Assembly (NCBI RefSeq): GCF_003576315.1
Contig: NZ_QWFZ01000039.1
Location: 248,001-312,000, forward strand
Origin: Henriciella mobilis
GTDB taxonomy: Bacteria; Pseudomonadota; Alphaproteobacteria; Caulobacterales; Hyphomonadaceae
Length of the DNA stretch: 64,000 nt
Reading direction: 5' to 3'
Position 1 is the stretch's first letter; the number at the start of each line of letters is the position of its first letter. The translations under genes were made by a program, and so were the position numbers. The notes under the pieces are model-generated. The model saw nothing but the letters and a program-made list of their open reading frames with translations, did no database searches and was not told the origin of the DNA. Below are positions 46,057-55,303 of this stretch, one piece after another.

Positions 46057-47454
46057 TCAGGCCGGTTCGGTCTCAGGTACCCATTTCTGGCGCATGGTGA
46101 CGATCTCTTCGGCGATGGTCGGATGCACCGCGCAGGTCGCATCGAATTGCTGCTTGGTGACGCCCATCTTCACGGCGATGGCGATCATCTGGATCATCTC
46201 GGCCGCTTCCGGGCTGACGATGTGGACACCGACCACGCGCTGGTCGTCGGCTTTCACAACGAGTTTCATCAGCACCCGCTCCTTGCGCTCGAGCATGGCG
46301 ACCTTCATCGGGCGAAATTGCGTCTTGTAGATATCGACGTGCTTGAACGCCTTGCGGGCTTCGGCTTCGGTCATGCCGACCGTGCCGACCTCGGGCTGGG
46401 TAAAGACGCCTGACGCGACATTGTCATGTTCGAAGGACCAGTCCTTGTCGCCAAAGACGGTGTCAGCAAAGGCATGACCTTCGCGGATCGCAACCGGCGT
46501 CAGCTGAATGCGGTCGGTGACGTCGCCGACTGCGAAGATGTTCGGCACGCTGGTGCGCGAGGCATCATCGACGATCACAGATCCCTTCTCGTCGAGCTTC
46601 ACACCGGCCGCATCACAGCCGAGACCGTCCGTCGCCGCCCGGCGCCCGACCGCCATCATCACGACATCAGCCTTGAGCCGGGTATCATTGGTAAGATGCA
46701 CCTCGTAGGGGCATTCCCCGTCGGTCTTCTCGATCCTGTCGAAGACCGTCTGGGTGATGACCCGGACGCCAGCTTCTTTCAGCCCTTCATGCACCGCGGT
46801 GCGCACATCCCAGTCAAAACCGTTGAGCACCGTGTCCCCGCGATAGACCAAGCACGTCTCGACACCGAGGCCGGCGAAGACATGCGCAAACTCGCAGGCG
46901 ATGTATCCACCCCCGGCGATGACGATGTGCCTGGGGAGTTTTTCCAGGTGGAAGATCTCGTTCGAGGTGATGGTGTGTTCGACACCTGGCAGGTCTTCCG
47001 GTGACGGGCGCCAGGGTGCCCCGCCCGTCGCGATCAGGATCTTGTCGACGGTGAAGGTCTTGCCGCTCTCCTTAAGGACCACCGTATTGGCGTCCTTCAT
47101 CTCGGCACGCTCTTCGAAGACATCAACGCCGGCATTGGCGAGGTTGCGAAGGTAAATTCCCGAGAGCCGGTCTACCTCGGCGTGCAGGTTCGACATGAAT
47201 TTCGGGAAATCGAACCCTTTCATCTCGACATCCCAGCCATAATTGCGCGCTTCCTCGACCTTGCGGCCATAGTCGCTCGCATAGACCATGAACTTCTTGG
47301 GGACGCAGCCGCGGATCACGCAGGTGCCCCCGATCCGGTACTCCTCGGCAATGGCGACCTTTGCCCCGGACTGGGCCGCGATGCGGGCGGCCCGCACGCC
47401 GCCGGAGCCAGCTCCGATGACAAAGAGGTCGTAGTCGTATCCGAGGTCAGCCAT
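46057..47454 (-). CDS. gor: Glutathione-disulfide reductase
   Basis: 465 aa. NADPH-dependent flavoenzyme that keeps glutathione reduced. FAD motif YDLFVIGAGSGGVRAARIAAQSGAKV, redox disulfide GGTCVIRGCVPKK, NADPH site VIAGGGYIACEFAHVFAGLGVET and the dimer-interface HPTIAEE end with its catalytic His. The MADLGYDYDLF start is the ATG at 47454. Lies 51 nt after rpiA on the same strand. Confidence 0.95.
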   Translation of the reverse strand: MADLGYDYDLFVIGAGSGGVRAARIAAQSGAKVAIAEEYRIGGTCVIRGCVPKKFMVYASDYGRKVEEARNYGWDVEMKGFDFPKFMSNLHAEVDRLSGIYLRNLANAGVDVFEERAEMKDANTVVLKESGKTFTVDKILIATGGAPWRPSPEDLPGVEHTITSNEIFHLEKLPRHIVIAGGGYIACEFAHVFAGLGVETCLVYRGDTVLNGFDWDVRTAVHEGLKEAGVRVITQTVFDRIEKTDGECPYEVHLTNDTRLKADVVMMAVGRRAATDGLGCDAAGVKLDEKGSVIVDDASRTSVPNIFAVGDVTDRIQLTPVAIREGHAFADTVFGDKDWSFEHDNVASGVFTQPEVGTVGMTEAEARKAFKHVDIYKTQFRPMKVAMLERKERVLMKLVVKADDQRVVGVHIVSPEAAEMIQMIAIAVKMGVTKQQFDATCAVHPTIAEEIVTMRQKWVPETEPA

Positions 47455-47505
47455 GAAAAAATCCTTCCGGTTTCGCGTTCCCGGCGGGATATGGAGAAGG
47501 CTTGC

Positions 47506-48204
47506 CTAGTATTCAAACACCGATGCACCATCATCCTGTCCAATGATGACGGTACGGGCCAGCCCGATGAACAGGCCATGCTCAACAACACCGGGGACAG
47601 ACGCCAGTTCGAAGGCAGCACGCGGGGCATCCGGGATCACGGAACAGTGACAATCGAGTATGTAATTTCCGCCATCGGTAATGATCGGCTTGTTGCCCGG
47701 GCCATTGCGCACATCGATACGCGGCTTGGCGACACTAGCGGCCTTGAGAGCGTCATAGACCTTCTTGGCGGTGATCGTGTAGCCAAAGGGCGTCACCTCG
47801 ACCGGCAGCGGGAACTGGCCGAGCATCTCGACCTGCTTTGAGGGGTCCGCGATGACGATCATCAAGTCGCTCGCATTGGCGATGATCTTTTCCCGCAGCA
47901 GCGCCGCACCGCCACCCTTGATGAGTTGTGCGTGACCATCGACTTCGTCAGCGCCATCGACGGTGAGGTGAATGCGGTCGACATGCTCGATCGGCACAAG
48001 CGGCACGCCAAGCGATTCCGCCAGCCGGCGCGTTTCCTCGCTGGTCGGAACGCCGCGAACCATCAGGCCGTCAGCGATCTCTTCAGCCAGGTTCTCGACG
48101 AAGTACTTCGCCGTGGACCCGGTCCCGAGGCCGATGGTCATGCCATCCTCGACGAACTCGATCGCCGCAATGGCCGCGTTTTCCTTTTCCCGCTCGTTTG
48201 CCAT
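47506..48204 (-). CDS. rpiA: Ribose-5-phosphate isomerase A
   Basis: 232 aa. Interconverts ribose-5-P and ribulose-5-P in the pentose phosphate pathway, which feeds NADPH for the downstream gor. Phosphate loop GLGTGSTAKYFVENL, the HLTVDGADEVDG active-site segment and LIKGGGAALLREKII are intact. Spaced 12 nt after glmU. Confidence 0.96.
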   Translation of the reverse strand: MANEREKENAAIAAIEFVEDGMTIGLGTGSTAKYFVENLAEEIADGLMVRGVPTSEETRRLAESLGVPLVPIEHVDRIHLTVDGADEVDGHAQLIKGGGAALLREKIIANASDLMIVIADPSKQVEMLGQFPLPVEVTPFGYTITAKKVYDALKAASVAKPRIDVRNGPGNKPIITDGGNYILDCHCSVIPDAPRAAFELASVPGVVEHGLFIGLARTVIIGQDDGASVFEY

Positions 48205-48216
48205 GGCTGGCCGCTC

Positions 48217-49569
48217 CTATTTCCGGGCAGCCTTTTCGGCCGCCTTTTTCTCCCTGAATGCCTTCGCCTGCCCGGGCTTCTCGACCTGGCGGCCCCGTCC
48301 CAGCGCAAGCGCATCGTCGGAGACATTCTCCACGATCACAGACCCCGAGCCGACAATGGCCCCATTGCCGATCCGCACCGGCGCGACGAGAGCGCTGTTC
48401 GATCCGATGAAGGCGTTCTCGCCGATCTTCGTCTGGTATTTGAGGAAGCCATCATAATTGCAGAAAATCGTGCCGGCGCCGATATTCGCATTTGCGCCGA
48501 TATCGCCGTCGCCAAGATAGGACAGGTGATTGGCCTTGGCGCCGGGCCCGACGCGGGTCTTCTTCACTTCCACGAAATTACCGATCTTCGCTTTCTTGCC
48601 GATGAAGGCACCGGGCCGCAGGCGGGCATAGGGGCCGATTTCGGCGCCCTCTTCCACATTCGCGCCTTCCAGGTGCGAAAAGGCCCGGATCATGGCACCC
48701 GTGCGAATATGGACCCCCGGTCCGAAGACGACGTTCGGCTCGACGGTCACATCCGGCTCTATAATGGTGTCGTATGACAGAAAGACGGTCTGCGGCGCGA
48801 CGAGGGTCACCCCGTCCGTCATCAGCTCCTCGCGCCGCCGGTCCTGGAAGTCGGCTTCCGCCTTGGCCAGTTCGAGCCGGGAATTGACGCCCTGAACGTC
48901 CCGCTCCTCGCAGGTGACCGTCTTGCAGGTCGAGCCTTCCTTGCGCGCCAGTGCGACAATGTCGGTGAGATAGTACTCACCTTTCTGGTTGTTGTTGTTC
49001 ACTTTCGACAGGAGGCGGAACAGCCGCTCGGCCCGCACTGCCATGACGCCGGAATTGCAGAGGTCGATGGCGAGCTGTTCAGGGCTCGCATCCTTGGCTT
49101 CGACAATCGCTTCCAGATCGCCGCCAGCGCTCGTGACGAGGCGTCCATAGGCGCCTGGATTGGCCGCGCGGAAACCGAGCACGCCAACTGCACCGCCTTC
49201 TTCCAGCGCTTCGAACAGCGACTGCACAGCGCTCGCCGGGATGAGCGGCGTGTCGCCGTAGAGGACAATGACATCTCCGACAAAACCCTTCAGGGCGGCC
49301 TCCGCCGATCGAACGGCATGACCTGTCCCCAGCGGCGGATCCTGTATCGCGATGGCATCGGCGCCGAGTTCGGCCTCGACATGGGCACGCAGGTCTGGCT
49401 GCGATGGCGAGATGACCGTGATGATCCTGGAACAGCCGACTTTGCGGGCAAGGTCGATCGACCAGTCCAGCATGGCCCGTCCGCCGATCCTGTGCAGCAC
49501 TTTCGGCAGGGAGGACTTCATCCGGGTGCCCTGGCCGGCAGCCAGGATGATTGCGGCTCTTTCGGTCAT
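48217..49569 (-). CDS. glmU: Bifunctional GlmU (acetyltransferase / uridylyltransferase)
   Basis: 450 aa. Acetylates glucosamine-1-P and then forms UDP-GlcNAc, the precursor of peptidoglycan and lipid A. N-terminal pyrophosphorylase motif LAAGQGTRMKSSLPKVLH; the C-terminal half has hexapeptide repeats of a left-handed beta-helix (GPYARLRPGAFIG, NHLSYLGDGDIGANANIGAGT). ATG 49569 is chosen because the frame upstream adds an unrelated segment. Divergent from gph with 78 nt between. Confidence 0.96.
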   Translation of the reverse strand: MTERAAIILAAGQGTRMKSSLPKVLHRIGGRAMLDWSIDLARKVGCSRIITVISPSQPDLRAHVEAELGADAIAIQDPPLGTGHAVRSAEAALKGFVGDVIVLYGDTPLIPASAVQSLFEALEEGGAVGVLGFRAANPGAYGRLVTSAGGDLEAIVEAKDASPEQLAIDLCNSGVMAVRAERLFRLLSKVNNNNQKGEYYLTDIVALARKEGSTCKTVTCEERDVQGVNSRLELAKAEADFQDRRREELMTDGVTLVAPQTVFLSYDTIIEPDVTVEPNVVFGPGVHIRTGAMIRAFSHLEGANVEEGAEIGPYARLRPGAFIGKKAKIGNFVEVKKTRVGPGAKANHLSYLGDGDIGANANIGAGTIFCNYDGFLKYQTKIGENAFIGSNSALVAPVRIGNGAIVGSGSVIVENVSDDALALGRGRQVEKPGQAKAFREKKAAEKAARK

Positions 49570-49647
49570 GAATCCAAGTCTCGTTATCTGATGCAAACTC
49601 GCCTAAACTATCTGCCGAGTCGATGCGAGTGCTTAAAGGGAAATGCC

Positions 49648-50328
49648 ATGCCTGCAACGGATCTGACCGGATGGACCGTCGTTTTCGACCTCGATGGCAC
49701 GCTGGTGGACACGGCGCCCGACCTGCATGCCTCGCTCAATCACTGCCTTGAGACGGCCGGGCTCACGCCGGTTCCTTTCGATGCGGTGCGCGGCATGATC
49801 GGTGAAGGCGCCAAGGCGATGATCCGCAAGGGCCTGTCATGGAACGATGCGCCGCACGAAGCGCATGATATCGATGTGCTGTGGGAGACATTCCTCACCC
49901 ACTACCGGCAGAACATCTGCCGCCTCAGCCGTCCGTTCCCGGATGCGGTGTCAGTTCTGGACGGGCTGATCGGCGATGGCGCGACCTGCGCGGTCTGCAC
50001 CAACAAGACCCAGATCCTTGCGGAAGCTGTGCTGGACGGGCTGAATCTTTCCGGCCGGTTCGCGGCCATCGTCGGCGCCGACAGCGTTCCATCGAAGAAG
50101 CCCGATGGCGACCATATCCTTCGCACCATCCAGGCTGCGGGCGGAGCGGCAGGACGGTCGATCATGATTGGTGACAGCCAGACAGACGAAAGGGCAGCCC
50201 GGGATGCCGGACTGCCCTTCGTATTCGTAACGTTTGGCTATGGGCCGGATCCTGAAACGGACCCGGGAAACGCTGCTGCGTCGTCTTATTGCGACGTCAG
50301 GTCAGCCATCAACAGCCTGGCAGCCTAG
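49648..50328 (+). CDS. gph: Phosphoglycolate phosphatase, HAD family
   Basis: 226 aa. Hydrolyses 2-phosphoglycolate, e.g. from DNA repair. HAD motif I WTVVFDLDGTLVDTAPDL, motif II VCTNK, and motif III/IV GDSQTDERAARDAGL. ATG 49648 (MPATDLTG) is chosen; upstream frame overlaps the glmU start. Its stop overlaps the small convergent gene at 50325 by 4 nt. Confidence 0.9.
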   Translation: MPATDLTGWTVVFDLDGTLVDTAPDLHASLNHCLETAGLTPVPFDAVRGMIGEGAKAMIRKGLSWNDAPHEAHDIDVLWETFLTHYRQNICRLSRPFPDAVSVLDGLIGDGATCAVCTNKTQILAEAVLDGLNLSGRFAAIVGADSVPSKKPDGDHILRTIQAAGGAAGRSIMIGDSQTDERAARDAGLPFVFVTFGYGPDPETDPGNAAASSYCDVRSAINSLAA

Positions 50329-50573
50329 GCTACCTCAGCCGTTGCGTCGTTCGGGCGATAGCTCGTGCGCAGTTCTTCCTGCGTTTTTGCGATGCGCCGA
50401 CGCGGCATACCGTTTACCATGTTCGAACGCAGGTCAGTGCGAGCGCTGCGCATGGCGGGTACGAAGCCGGCGTCGACGAGATCGACATCGACCTCGTAGC
50501 CGCGCTCGGCCCAGTACTCACGAATTTTTTCACGAAGGCGTTTGGCGCCTTCAGCATTACACCAGTCTTTCAT
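50325..50573 (-). CDS. Small basic/acidic hypothetical protein
   Basis: 82 aa from ATG 50573 (MKDWCNAEGAKRLREKIREYWAERGY), preceded by GGAGAG at a suitable distance. Mostly helical and charged: a first half KRLREKIREYWAERGYEVDVDLVDAG and a second half RTDLRSNMVNGMPRRRIAK. No signal or TM. I do not recognise a named domain; such short proteins are frequent and conserved in alphaproteobacteria. Its 5' region is the AT-rich non-coding stretch at 50574-51027. Confidence 0.65.
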   Translation of the reverse strand: MKDWCNAEGAKRLREKIREYWAERGYEVDVDLVDAGFVPAMRSARTDLRSNMVNGMPRRRIAKTQEELRTSYRPNDATAEVA

Positions 50574-51027
50574 TTCAATCTCTCCAGGCAATTGGGGTCC
50601 ACTGGGAGGTTTGGCCTCCAGTTTGAGCCTGTCCTTCTATTTGCTGTTTTTTGTACGAGGCAGGCGAGCCCGCCGCCGTTCGTGAAGGTTAAATGACGCT
50701 TCTCGGTCCAAACCTCAAGGATTATTCTCGATGAAATTCGAGTAATGCTTTTAGATGAACAGCTGTTCATTCTGAATATCCATTCATCTTCGAGACAATT
50801 TACAGACGGCTTCGCGCCTAACACTGTTCGGGACCGTTTACGCCATTGGTTTCATATGAAATAATCCAATTGTGGCGATAATCAGGACGTGTCGCGCGAA
50901 CGGGCGACAGATTGACGCAAAACCGTGGAGGGCGGCGTCCCACAAAGTTTTGGCATGCATTTAAGATTTTGAGCTATGCGTTTTAGCAAGCAGTTTCGGA
51001 CTTGAACCGCCACCTGATCCCACGCAA
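50574..51027. other. AT-rich intergenic region without a convincing gene
   Basis: About 450 nt with lower GC than its surroundings and no open frame that looks coding. It holds the 5' region of the small gene at 50325-50573 on one side and the tRNA-Val promoter on the other. Visible structure: CTCGA...TCGAG near 50728-50743, a perfect 16-bp palindrome at 50755-50770 and AGATGAA/TTCATCT nested around it. No known operator consensus was matched. Confidence 0.4.
50755..50770. repeat. 16-bp perfect palindrome
   Basis: ATGAACAGCTGTTCAT reads the same on both strands, inside the non-coding stretch; the flanking AGATGAA and TTCATCT are a longer inverted repeat centred a few bases away. Length and AT-rich setting fit a dimeric transcription-factor site; the factor is unknown. 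Confidence 0.55.
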
Positions 51028-51056
51028 TTGACCTGCCCTCGACGGCGATCTAAGAC
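51028..51056 (+). promoter_or_regulatory. Probable promoter of tRNA-Val
   Basis: TTGACC (51028-51033), exactly 17-nt spacer, TAAGAC (51051-51056), 16 nt before the tRNA 5' end. A near-consensus housekeeping promoter. Confidence 0.68.
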
Positions 51057-51072
51057 GCTTCGATTCGCGCAT

Positions 51073-51147
51073 GGGCGATTAGCTCAGCGGTAGAGCACTG
51101 CCTTCACACGGCAGGGGTCACTGGTTCGATCCCAGTATCGCCCACCA
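51073..51147 (+). tRNA. tRNA-Val (CAC)
   Basis: 75-nt cloverleaf: acceptor GGGCGAT/ATCGCCC, anticodon stem CTGCC/GGCAG with loop TTCACAC (anticodon CAC), T arm CTGG-TTCGATC-CCAG, discriminator A and encoded CCA. The only plus-strand tRNA in the window; 115 nt upstream of the envelope operon. Confidence 0.97.
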
Positions 51148-51262
51148 TGCGCTTTCCTACCAGACTTGCACGTTTTTGCAAAAGCTGCTGCTGCTGGCTT
51201 GCGCCCCTCACTGGCAATAGCCCTTTGCGAATTAGCCGCGCGCAGCCTAAACCCGCCCCTTC

Positions 51263-51985
51263 ATGAAATCGCTCCTTCGCCATCCCATCGTATCTTCCCT
51301 GCTCGGCTACGTCATCTGGAGCTACATGGTGCTCTGCGCGCGCACGATCCGCTGGACCGTGGAGGGCGAGGCCGGATTCCGCGACGCCTGGAAAGCCGAT
51401 CACGGCCTGATCGTCGCCGCCTGGCATTCACGCGTCCTGCTGCTGCCGACCATCTGGAGCCGGGTGGCCCGCAAGCTGCCGGAAAAAGCCTATCCGACAT
51501 CCATGCTGATCTCGCTATCGCGAGACGGCGAAGCGGTTGCCAAGGCCATTGAGCATCTCGGCCTCGACTCGGTGCGCGGTTCATCCACGCACAAGCGCAA
51601 GCGCAAGGACAAGGGTGGTGTCGCCGCCATTGCCGAAACCAGCCGGCGCCTGCGAAGCGCGAGCGTTGTCTGCATCACGCCCGATGGCCCCCGTGGCCCC
51701 GCCGAACAGGTCCAGCCCGGCCCGGTGCTGCTGGCCCAGCGCACAGGCGCGGCGATCATTCCCTATGCGCTGGCGGTCAAACCCGTCTGGCGTCTCGACA
51801 CATGGGACCGGTTCATGATCCCGATCCCCTTCTCCAAGGGGGCGATGGTCATCGGCGATCCAGTGCTGATCGAAAAGGGCGGCGATGCGGACGCCGGCCG
51901 CGCGGCCACGCAGGCAGCCATGGATGCCACCTATGAGCGCGCGCAGACGCTGGCCGGCGCAACTGGCCGCGAGGACATGACGTAA
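51263..51985 (+). CDS. DUF374-family acyltransferase-like protein
   Basis: 240 aa. Matches the lysophospholipid/lipid A acyltransferase-like DUF374 group: one N-terminal hydrophobic segment, LIVAAWHSRVLLLP (near the acyltransferase His), SMLISLSRDGEAVAKAI and the CITPDGPRGPAEQVQPG loop. In other alphaproteobacteria the family sits beside waaA and lpxK, as here. The acyl group moved is unknown. No good Shine-Dalgarno before ATG 51263. Confidence 0.8.
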   Translation: MKSLLRHPIVSSLLGYVIWSYMVLCARTIRWTVEGEAGFRDAWKADHGLIVAAWHSRVLLLPTIWSRVARKLPEKAYPTSMLISLSRDGEAVAKAIEHLGLDSVRGSSTHKRKRKDKGGVAAIAETSRRLRSASVVCITPDGPRGPAEQVQPGPVLLAQRTGAAIIPYALAVKPVWRLDTWDRFMIPIPFSKGAMVIGDPVLIEKGGDADAGRAATQAAMDATYERAQTLAGATGREDMT

Positions 51986-52011
51986 CCGGCCAGTCCGGCT
52001 AAGGAACGCTC

Positions 52012-53283
52012 ATGAGTCTGGCCCGAACCGCCTACGAAGTCGCAACAAGCGCCGCAGAGCCCCTGTTCGGGCTGGTGATGCGCCGGCGGCTGCGCCGCGG
52101 CAAGGAAGTTGAAGGGCGCGTCGGCGAACGCTTCGCGCGCCCGAACGTCTCGCGCCCGGCTGGCCCTTTGGTCTGGCTGCACGGCGCAAGTATCGGCGAA
52201 ACCCGCCTGTTGCTGGAACTCGCCCGGACCCTCCACGCCCACCGGCCGGGCCTGCACTTCCTCCTGACCAGCCAGACCGTGACGGCTGCCGAGCTTCTCG
52301 ACCGGGCGATCGCGCAGGATCCGGCGCTGAAAGGCCGGGCCTTGCACCAGTTTGCCCCGCTGGATTCGCCCGCCATCGCCCGTCGCTTCATACACTACTG
52401 GAAACCGGACGCGGCCATTTTCGCGGAAGGCGAGATCTGGCCGAACCTCCTCAAGACGCTGCGGCGGACAGATACGCCGACCGCGCTGGTTAATGCACGG
52501 ATGACGGAAAAGAGCCTGCAGGGTTGGTCCCGCTGGTCCGGACTCAGCCGTGACCTGTTCGGCGGTTTCGATGTGATCCTGGCCGCCGACCGGCGCACGG
52601 CGGACGGGCTCAGCGCGCTTGCCGGGCGGACGGTTACATCGCCGGGCAATCTCAAAGCCGCCCTGCCCCCGCCCGGACATGATGCGGACGAGGAAGCGGC
52701 CCTCCGCAAGGACTTTGTCGGCGGCGGGCCATGCCTTGTCGCGGTGTCCACGCATGACGGCGAAGAAGCCTTCGTCCTCGACGCGCTGGCGCTGATGAGC
52801 CCGAGGCCCGCCTGCATTATCGTACCCCGCCATCCTGAACGCGCACCGGACATTATAAGGCTGATTGAGTCGCGGGGGATGAGCCACGCCCGCCGCTCGG
52901 CCGGGGACACCGCCACTGCCATGACAGACGTCCTGCTGGCTGACACGCTGGGCGAGGTCGGCCTGTTCGCGCGGCTTGCGGACACGGTCTATCTGGGCGG
53001 CGGGCATGCGCCCGGTGTGGGCGGTCACAATCCTATCGAGATCATCAGGCTCGGCCGGGCGCTGGCGACAGGGCCTGACGTCTTCAATTTTGACGATGCC
53101 AAGCGCGACCTGCTGGGCCAGCCCGGCTATAATATTGTCGAGACACCGGCCGACCTTGCCGGCGGCTTCCCCTTTCCCGCGCCTGAGACCGAGCTCATCG
53201 CCAGAATGGAAAGCACGGCGCGCGCCCCCATGGATGCCACGATAGAGGCCCTGCTGCCCCTGCTGCCCGAGGAGCCCCGCTAA
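52012..53283 (+). CDS. waaA: Kdo transferase
   Basis: 423 aa. Glycosyltransferase that adds Kdo to lipid IVA at the inner membrane. N-terminal hydrophobic anchor, GPLVWLHGASIGETRLLLEL, PDAAIFAEGEIWPNLL and VYLGGGHAPGVGGHNPIEIIRLGRAL are all characteristic of the GT30 family. AAGGAA precedes the ATG. The stop overlaps the lpxK start by one base (TAATG). Confidence 0.95.
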   Translation: MSLARTAYEVATSAAEPLFGLVMRRRLRRGKEVEGRVGERFARPNVSRPAGPLVWLHGASIGETRLLLELARTLHAHRPGLHFLLTSQTVTAAELLDRAIAQDPALKGRALHQFAPLDSPAIARRFIHYWKPDAAIFAEGEIWPNLLKTLRRTDTPTALVNARMTEKSLQGWSRWSGLSRDLFGGFDVILAADRRTADGLSALAGRTVTSPGNLKAALPPPGHDADEEAALRKDFVGGGPCLVAVSTHDGEEAFVLDALALMSPRPACIIVPRHPERAPDIIRLIESRGMSHARRSAGDTATAMTDVLLADTLGEVGLFARLADTVYLGGGHAPGVGGHNPIEIIRLGRALATGPDVFNFDDAKRDLLGQPGYNIVETPADLAGGFPFPAPETELIARMESTARAPMDATIEALLPLLPEEPR

Positions 53284-54284
53284 TGAGGCCACCACGTTTC
53301 TGGGACCGGGATGTCGATCCGCGCTCACGCGAGGCCGCGCCGCTCACCCGCCTGCTGCTGACGCCGCTCGCCATGCTCTATGCTGGCGTGACGGAACGCC
53401 GGATCGCGAAGACGCAACCGCTGCGCCTGTCGATCCCGGTGATCTGTGTCGGCAACCTCACCGCTGGCGGCACCGGCAAGAGCCCCGTCGCCGCAGGTCT
53501 TCGTGACATGCTGAAGGCACGCTATCCGGGAACACGCATCGCAACGCTGTCGCGCGGCTATGGCGGCGCGCTGAAGGGCCCGCTCAAGGTGGACGTCTCC
53601 ACGCACACGGCTTCGGATGTCGGCGACGAACCGCTGATGCTGGCCTGCAGCGGCGAAGCCTGGATCGGCGCCGACCGCGCAGCCGCCGGACAGGCGATGG
53701 AGGCCGATGGGGTTGACCTCATCATCATGGATGACGGCCATCAGAACCCGTCGCTTAATAAGGACGTCTCGCTCATCGTCATCGACAGCGAGGCCGGTTT
53801 CGGGAACGGATACGTGATCCCGAAGGGGCCGCTGCGGGAGCCCGTGGCCGCAGGCCTCGCGCGGGCCGACGCTGTTATCGTGACGGGGCCAGGCGACATT
53901 CCGGAAGAGCTTTCTGGAACGGCCTTGCCGGTGATCCGGGCCACGATCCAGCCGACAGCACCTTTGCAGAAGCAGGCTTATGTCGCCTTTGCCGGGATTG
54001 GCCGGCCGGAGAAGTTCTTCGACACGCTGGAGGCTTGCGGATCAAAGCCCCTCGACGCTGTGCCCTTCCCCGACCACCACACCTATTCCGACAGTGATGT
54101 GCGCTACCTGAACGAGCTGGCGAAACAGTATGATGCGCAGCTGATCACCACGGAAAAGGACTTTGTCCGCCTGCGCGAGGATCAGCGCAGTGGCATCGTG
54201 ACCCTTCCCATCCGGGCGGAATTCGGGGATAGGAGCGCGCTGGACCGGGTGCTCGCACCTGTGGCAGACCGCATGGCTCGATGA
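53283..54284 (+). CDS. lpxK: Tetraacyldisaccharide 4'-kinase
   Basis: 333 aa. Phosphorylates the 4' position of the lipid A disaccharide. Has the LpxK P-loop VGNLTAGGTGKSPVAA and the DDGHQNPSLNKDVSLIVID segment; N-terminal amphipathic helix region PRFWDRDVDPRSREAAPLTRLL. Sits between waaA and lpxL with overlaps of 1 and 4 nt. Confidence 0.95.
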   Translation: MRPPRFWDRDVDPRSREAAPLTRLLLTPLAMLYAGVTERRIAKTQPLRLSIPVICVGNLTAGGTGKSPVAAGLRDMLKARYPGTRIATLSRGYGGALKGPLKVDVSTHTASDVGDEPLMLACSGEAWIGADRAAAGQAMEADGVDLIIMDDGHQNPSLNKDVSLIVIDSEAGFGNGYVIPKGPLREPVAAGLARADAVIVTGPGDIPEELSGTALPVIRATIQPTAPLQKQAYVAFAGIGRPEKFFDTLEACGSKPLDAVPFPDHHTYSDSDVRYLNELAKQYDAQLITTEKDFVRLREDQRSGIVTLPIRAEFGDRSALDRVLAPVADRMAR

Positions 54285-55246
54285 CCAAGACCAAGACAGA
54301 AGCGCCGCAATACATCCGCCCGAAGGACATCGACGACCGCTCGACCTTCTGGCAGCGCGTCGTTTGGCGGCTGGAAGCCATTGCCTGGGACCTTGTCTAT
54401 TGGGGGCCGATGAAGGCGCTCGGACCGGACCGGGCGTCCGACACGGCGGGCTGGATCATCAAGCGCATCGCGCCGCTCCTCAGCCAGAACCGGACGGTCA
54501 AACGCAATCTGCGCATGGCGTTTCCGGACTGGGATGAAGAAACCGTCGACCGCGTCGCGCAGGAAGCCTGGGAAAGCGTCGGACGCACGGCGGGCGAGCT
54601 GCCGCACCTGCCGAAGATCGACCCTTATGACGGCGACCGGGTCGAGGTCGTGAATGCCGAACGCCTGGACGCGGTCGAAGCCTCCGGCAAGGGCGCGGTC
54701 TTCATCTCCGGGCATTTCGCAAACTGGGAAGTCATGGCGGCCGTGATCTGCCGGCGCCCGGTCGACTGCCTCGTGACCTATCGCGCGCTCAACAATCCGC
54801 ACATCGACCGGCGCATCAATGACGTGCGACATGAGTATGGCATCGGCGTGCTCGCCCCCAAGGGCCTTGGCACGCGTGAGCTGATGCGGGCCCTGTCGGC
54901 AGGCCGCTCGGTGGCGCTGATGAACGACCAGAAGTTCAACCAGGGCGTTCCCGTCCCCTTCTTCGGCCACGACGCGATGACAGCGCCCGGCCCGTCGCGG
55001 CTGGCGGTAAAGTATGGCGTGCCCATCGTGCCGGTCTCGACCGTGCGCACAGGGCCAGCCCGGTTCCGCGTTACCATTCACGAGGCAATCTATCCCGCTG
55101 AAGGGCTGACCGGCGACGAGGCCGTGCTTGACTGCGTCCGGAAGATCACCGCCTTTATAGAAACCGAAGTGCGCGCCCATCCCGGCCAGTGGTTCTGGCA
55201 GCACAGGCGCTGGCCGAAACCGGCCTGGAAGAATGCCGGCGTCTGA
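54281..55246 (+). CDS. lpxL: Late lipid A acyltransferase (LpxL/HtrB type)
   Basis: 321 aa. Adds a secondary fatty acid to Kdo-lipid A. The HX4E catalytic motif is HFANWE in GAVFISGHFANWEVM, and MNDQKFNQGVPVPFFGHDAMTAPGPSRLAVKYGVP is the second conserved block. The C-terminal QWFWQHRRWPK is family-typical. Overlaps lpxK by 4 nt. The lpxL/lpxM subtype is not resolved. Confidence 0.9.
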   Translation: MTKTKTEAPQYIRPKDIDDRSTFWQRVVWRLEAIAWDLVYWGPMKALGPDRASDTAGWIIKRIAPLLSQNRTVKRNLRMAFPDWDEETVDRVAQEAWESVGRTAGELPHLPKIDPYDGDRVEVVNAERLDAVEASGKGAVFISGHFANWEVMAAVICRRPVDCLVTYRALNNPHIDRRINDVRHEYGIGVLAPKGLGTRELMRALSAGRSVALMNDQKFNQGVPVPFFGHDAMTAPGPSRLAVKYGVPIVPVSTVRTGPARFRVTIHEAIYPAEGLTGDEAVLDCVRKITAFIETEVRAHPGQWFWQHRRWPKPAWKNAGV

Positions 55247-55303
55247 CGCTGGCCGCCGGCGCCAAACGCGCCATCTTGTTCAGTCGAGACTTCAGGAGGC
55301 TCC

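Noticed and set aside
46031-46063. GGCCTGA/TCAGGCC repeat between TIR-ParA and gor
   Set aside because: A 19-nt loop and no T-tract; probably chance from two stop-codon regions.
50190-50225. 8-bp inverted repeat AAGGGCAG/CTGCCCTT in gph, terminator-like
   Set aside because: It lies inside the conserved HAD motif region and is not followed by a T-run.
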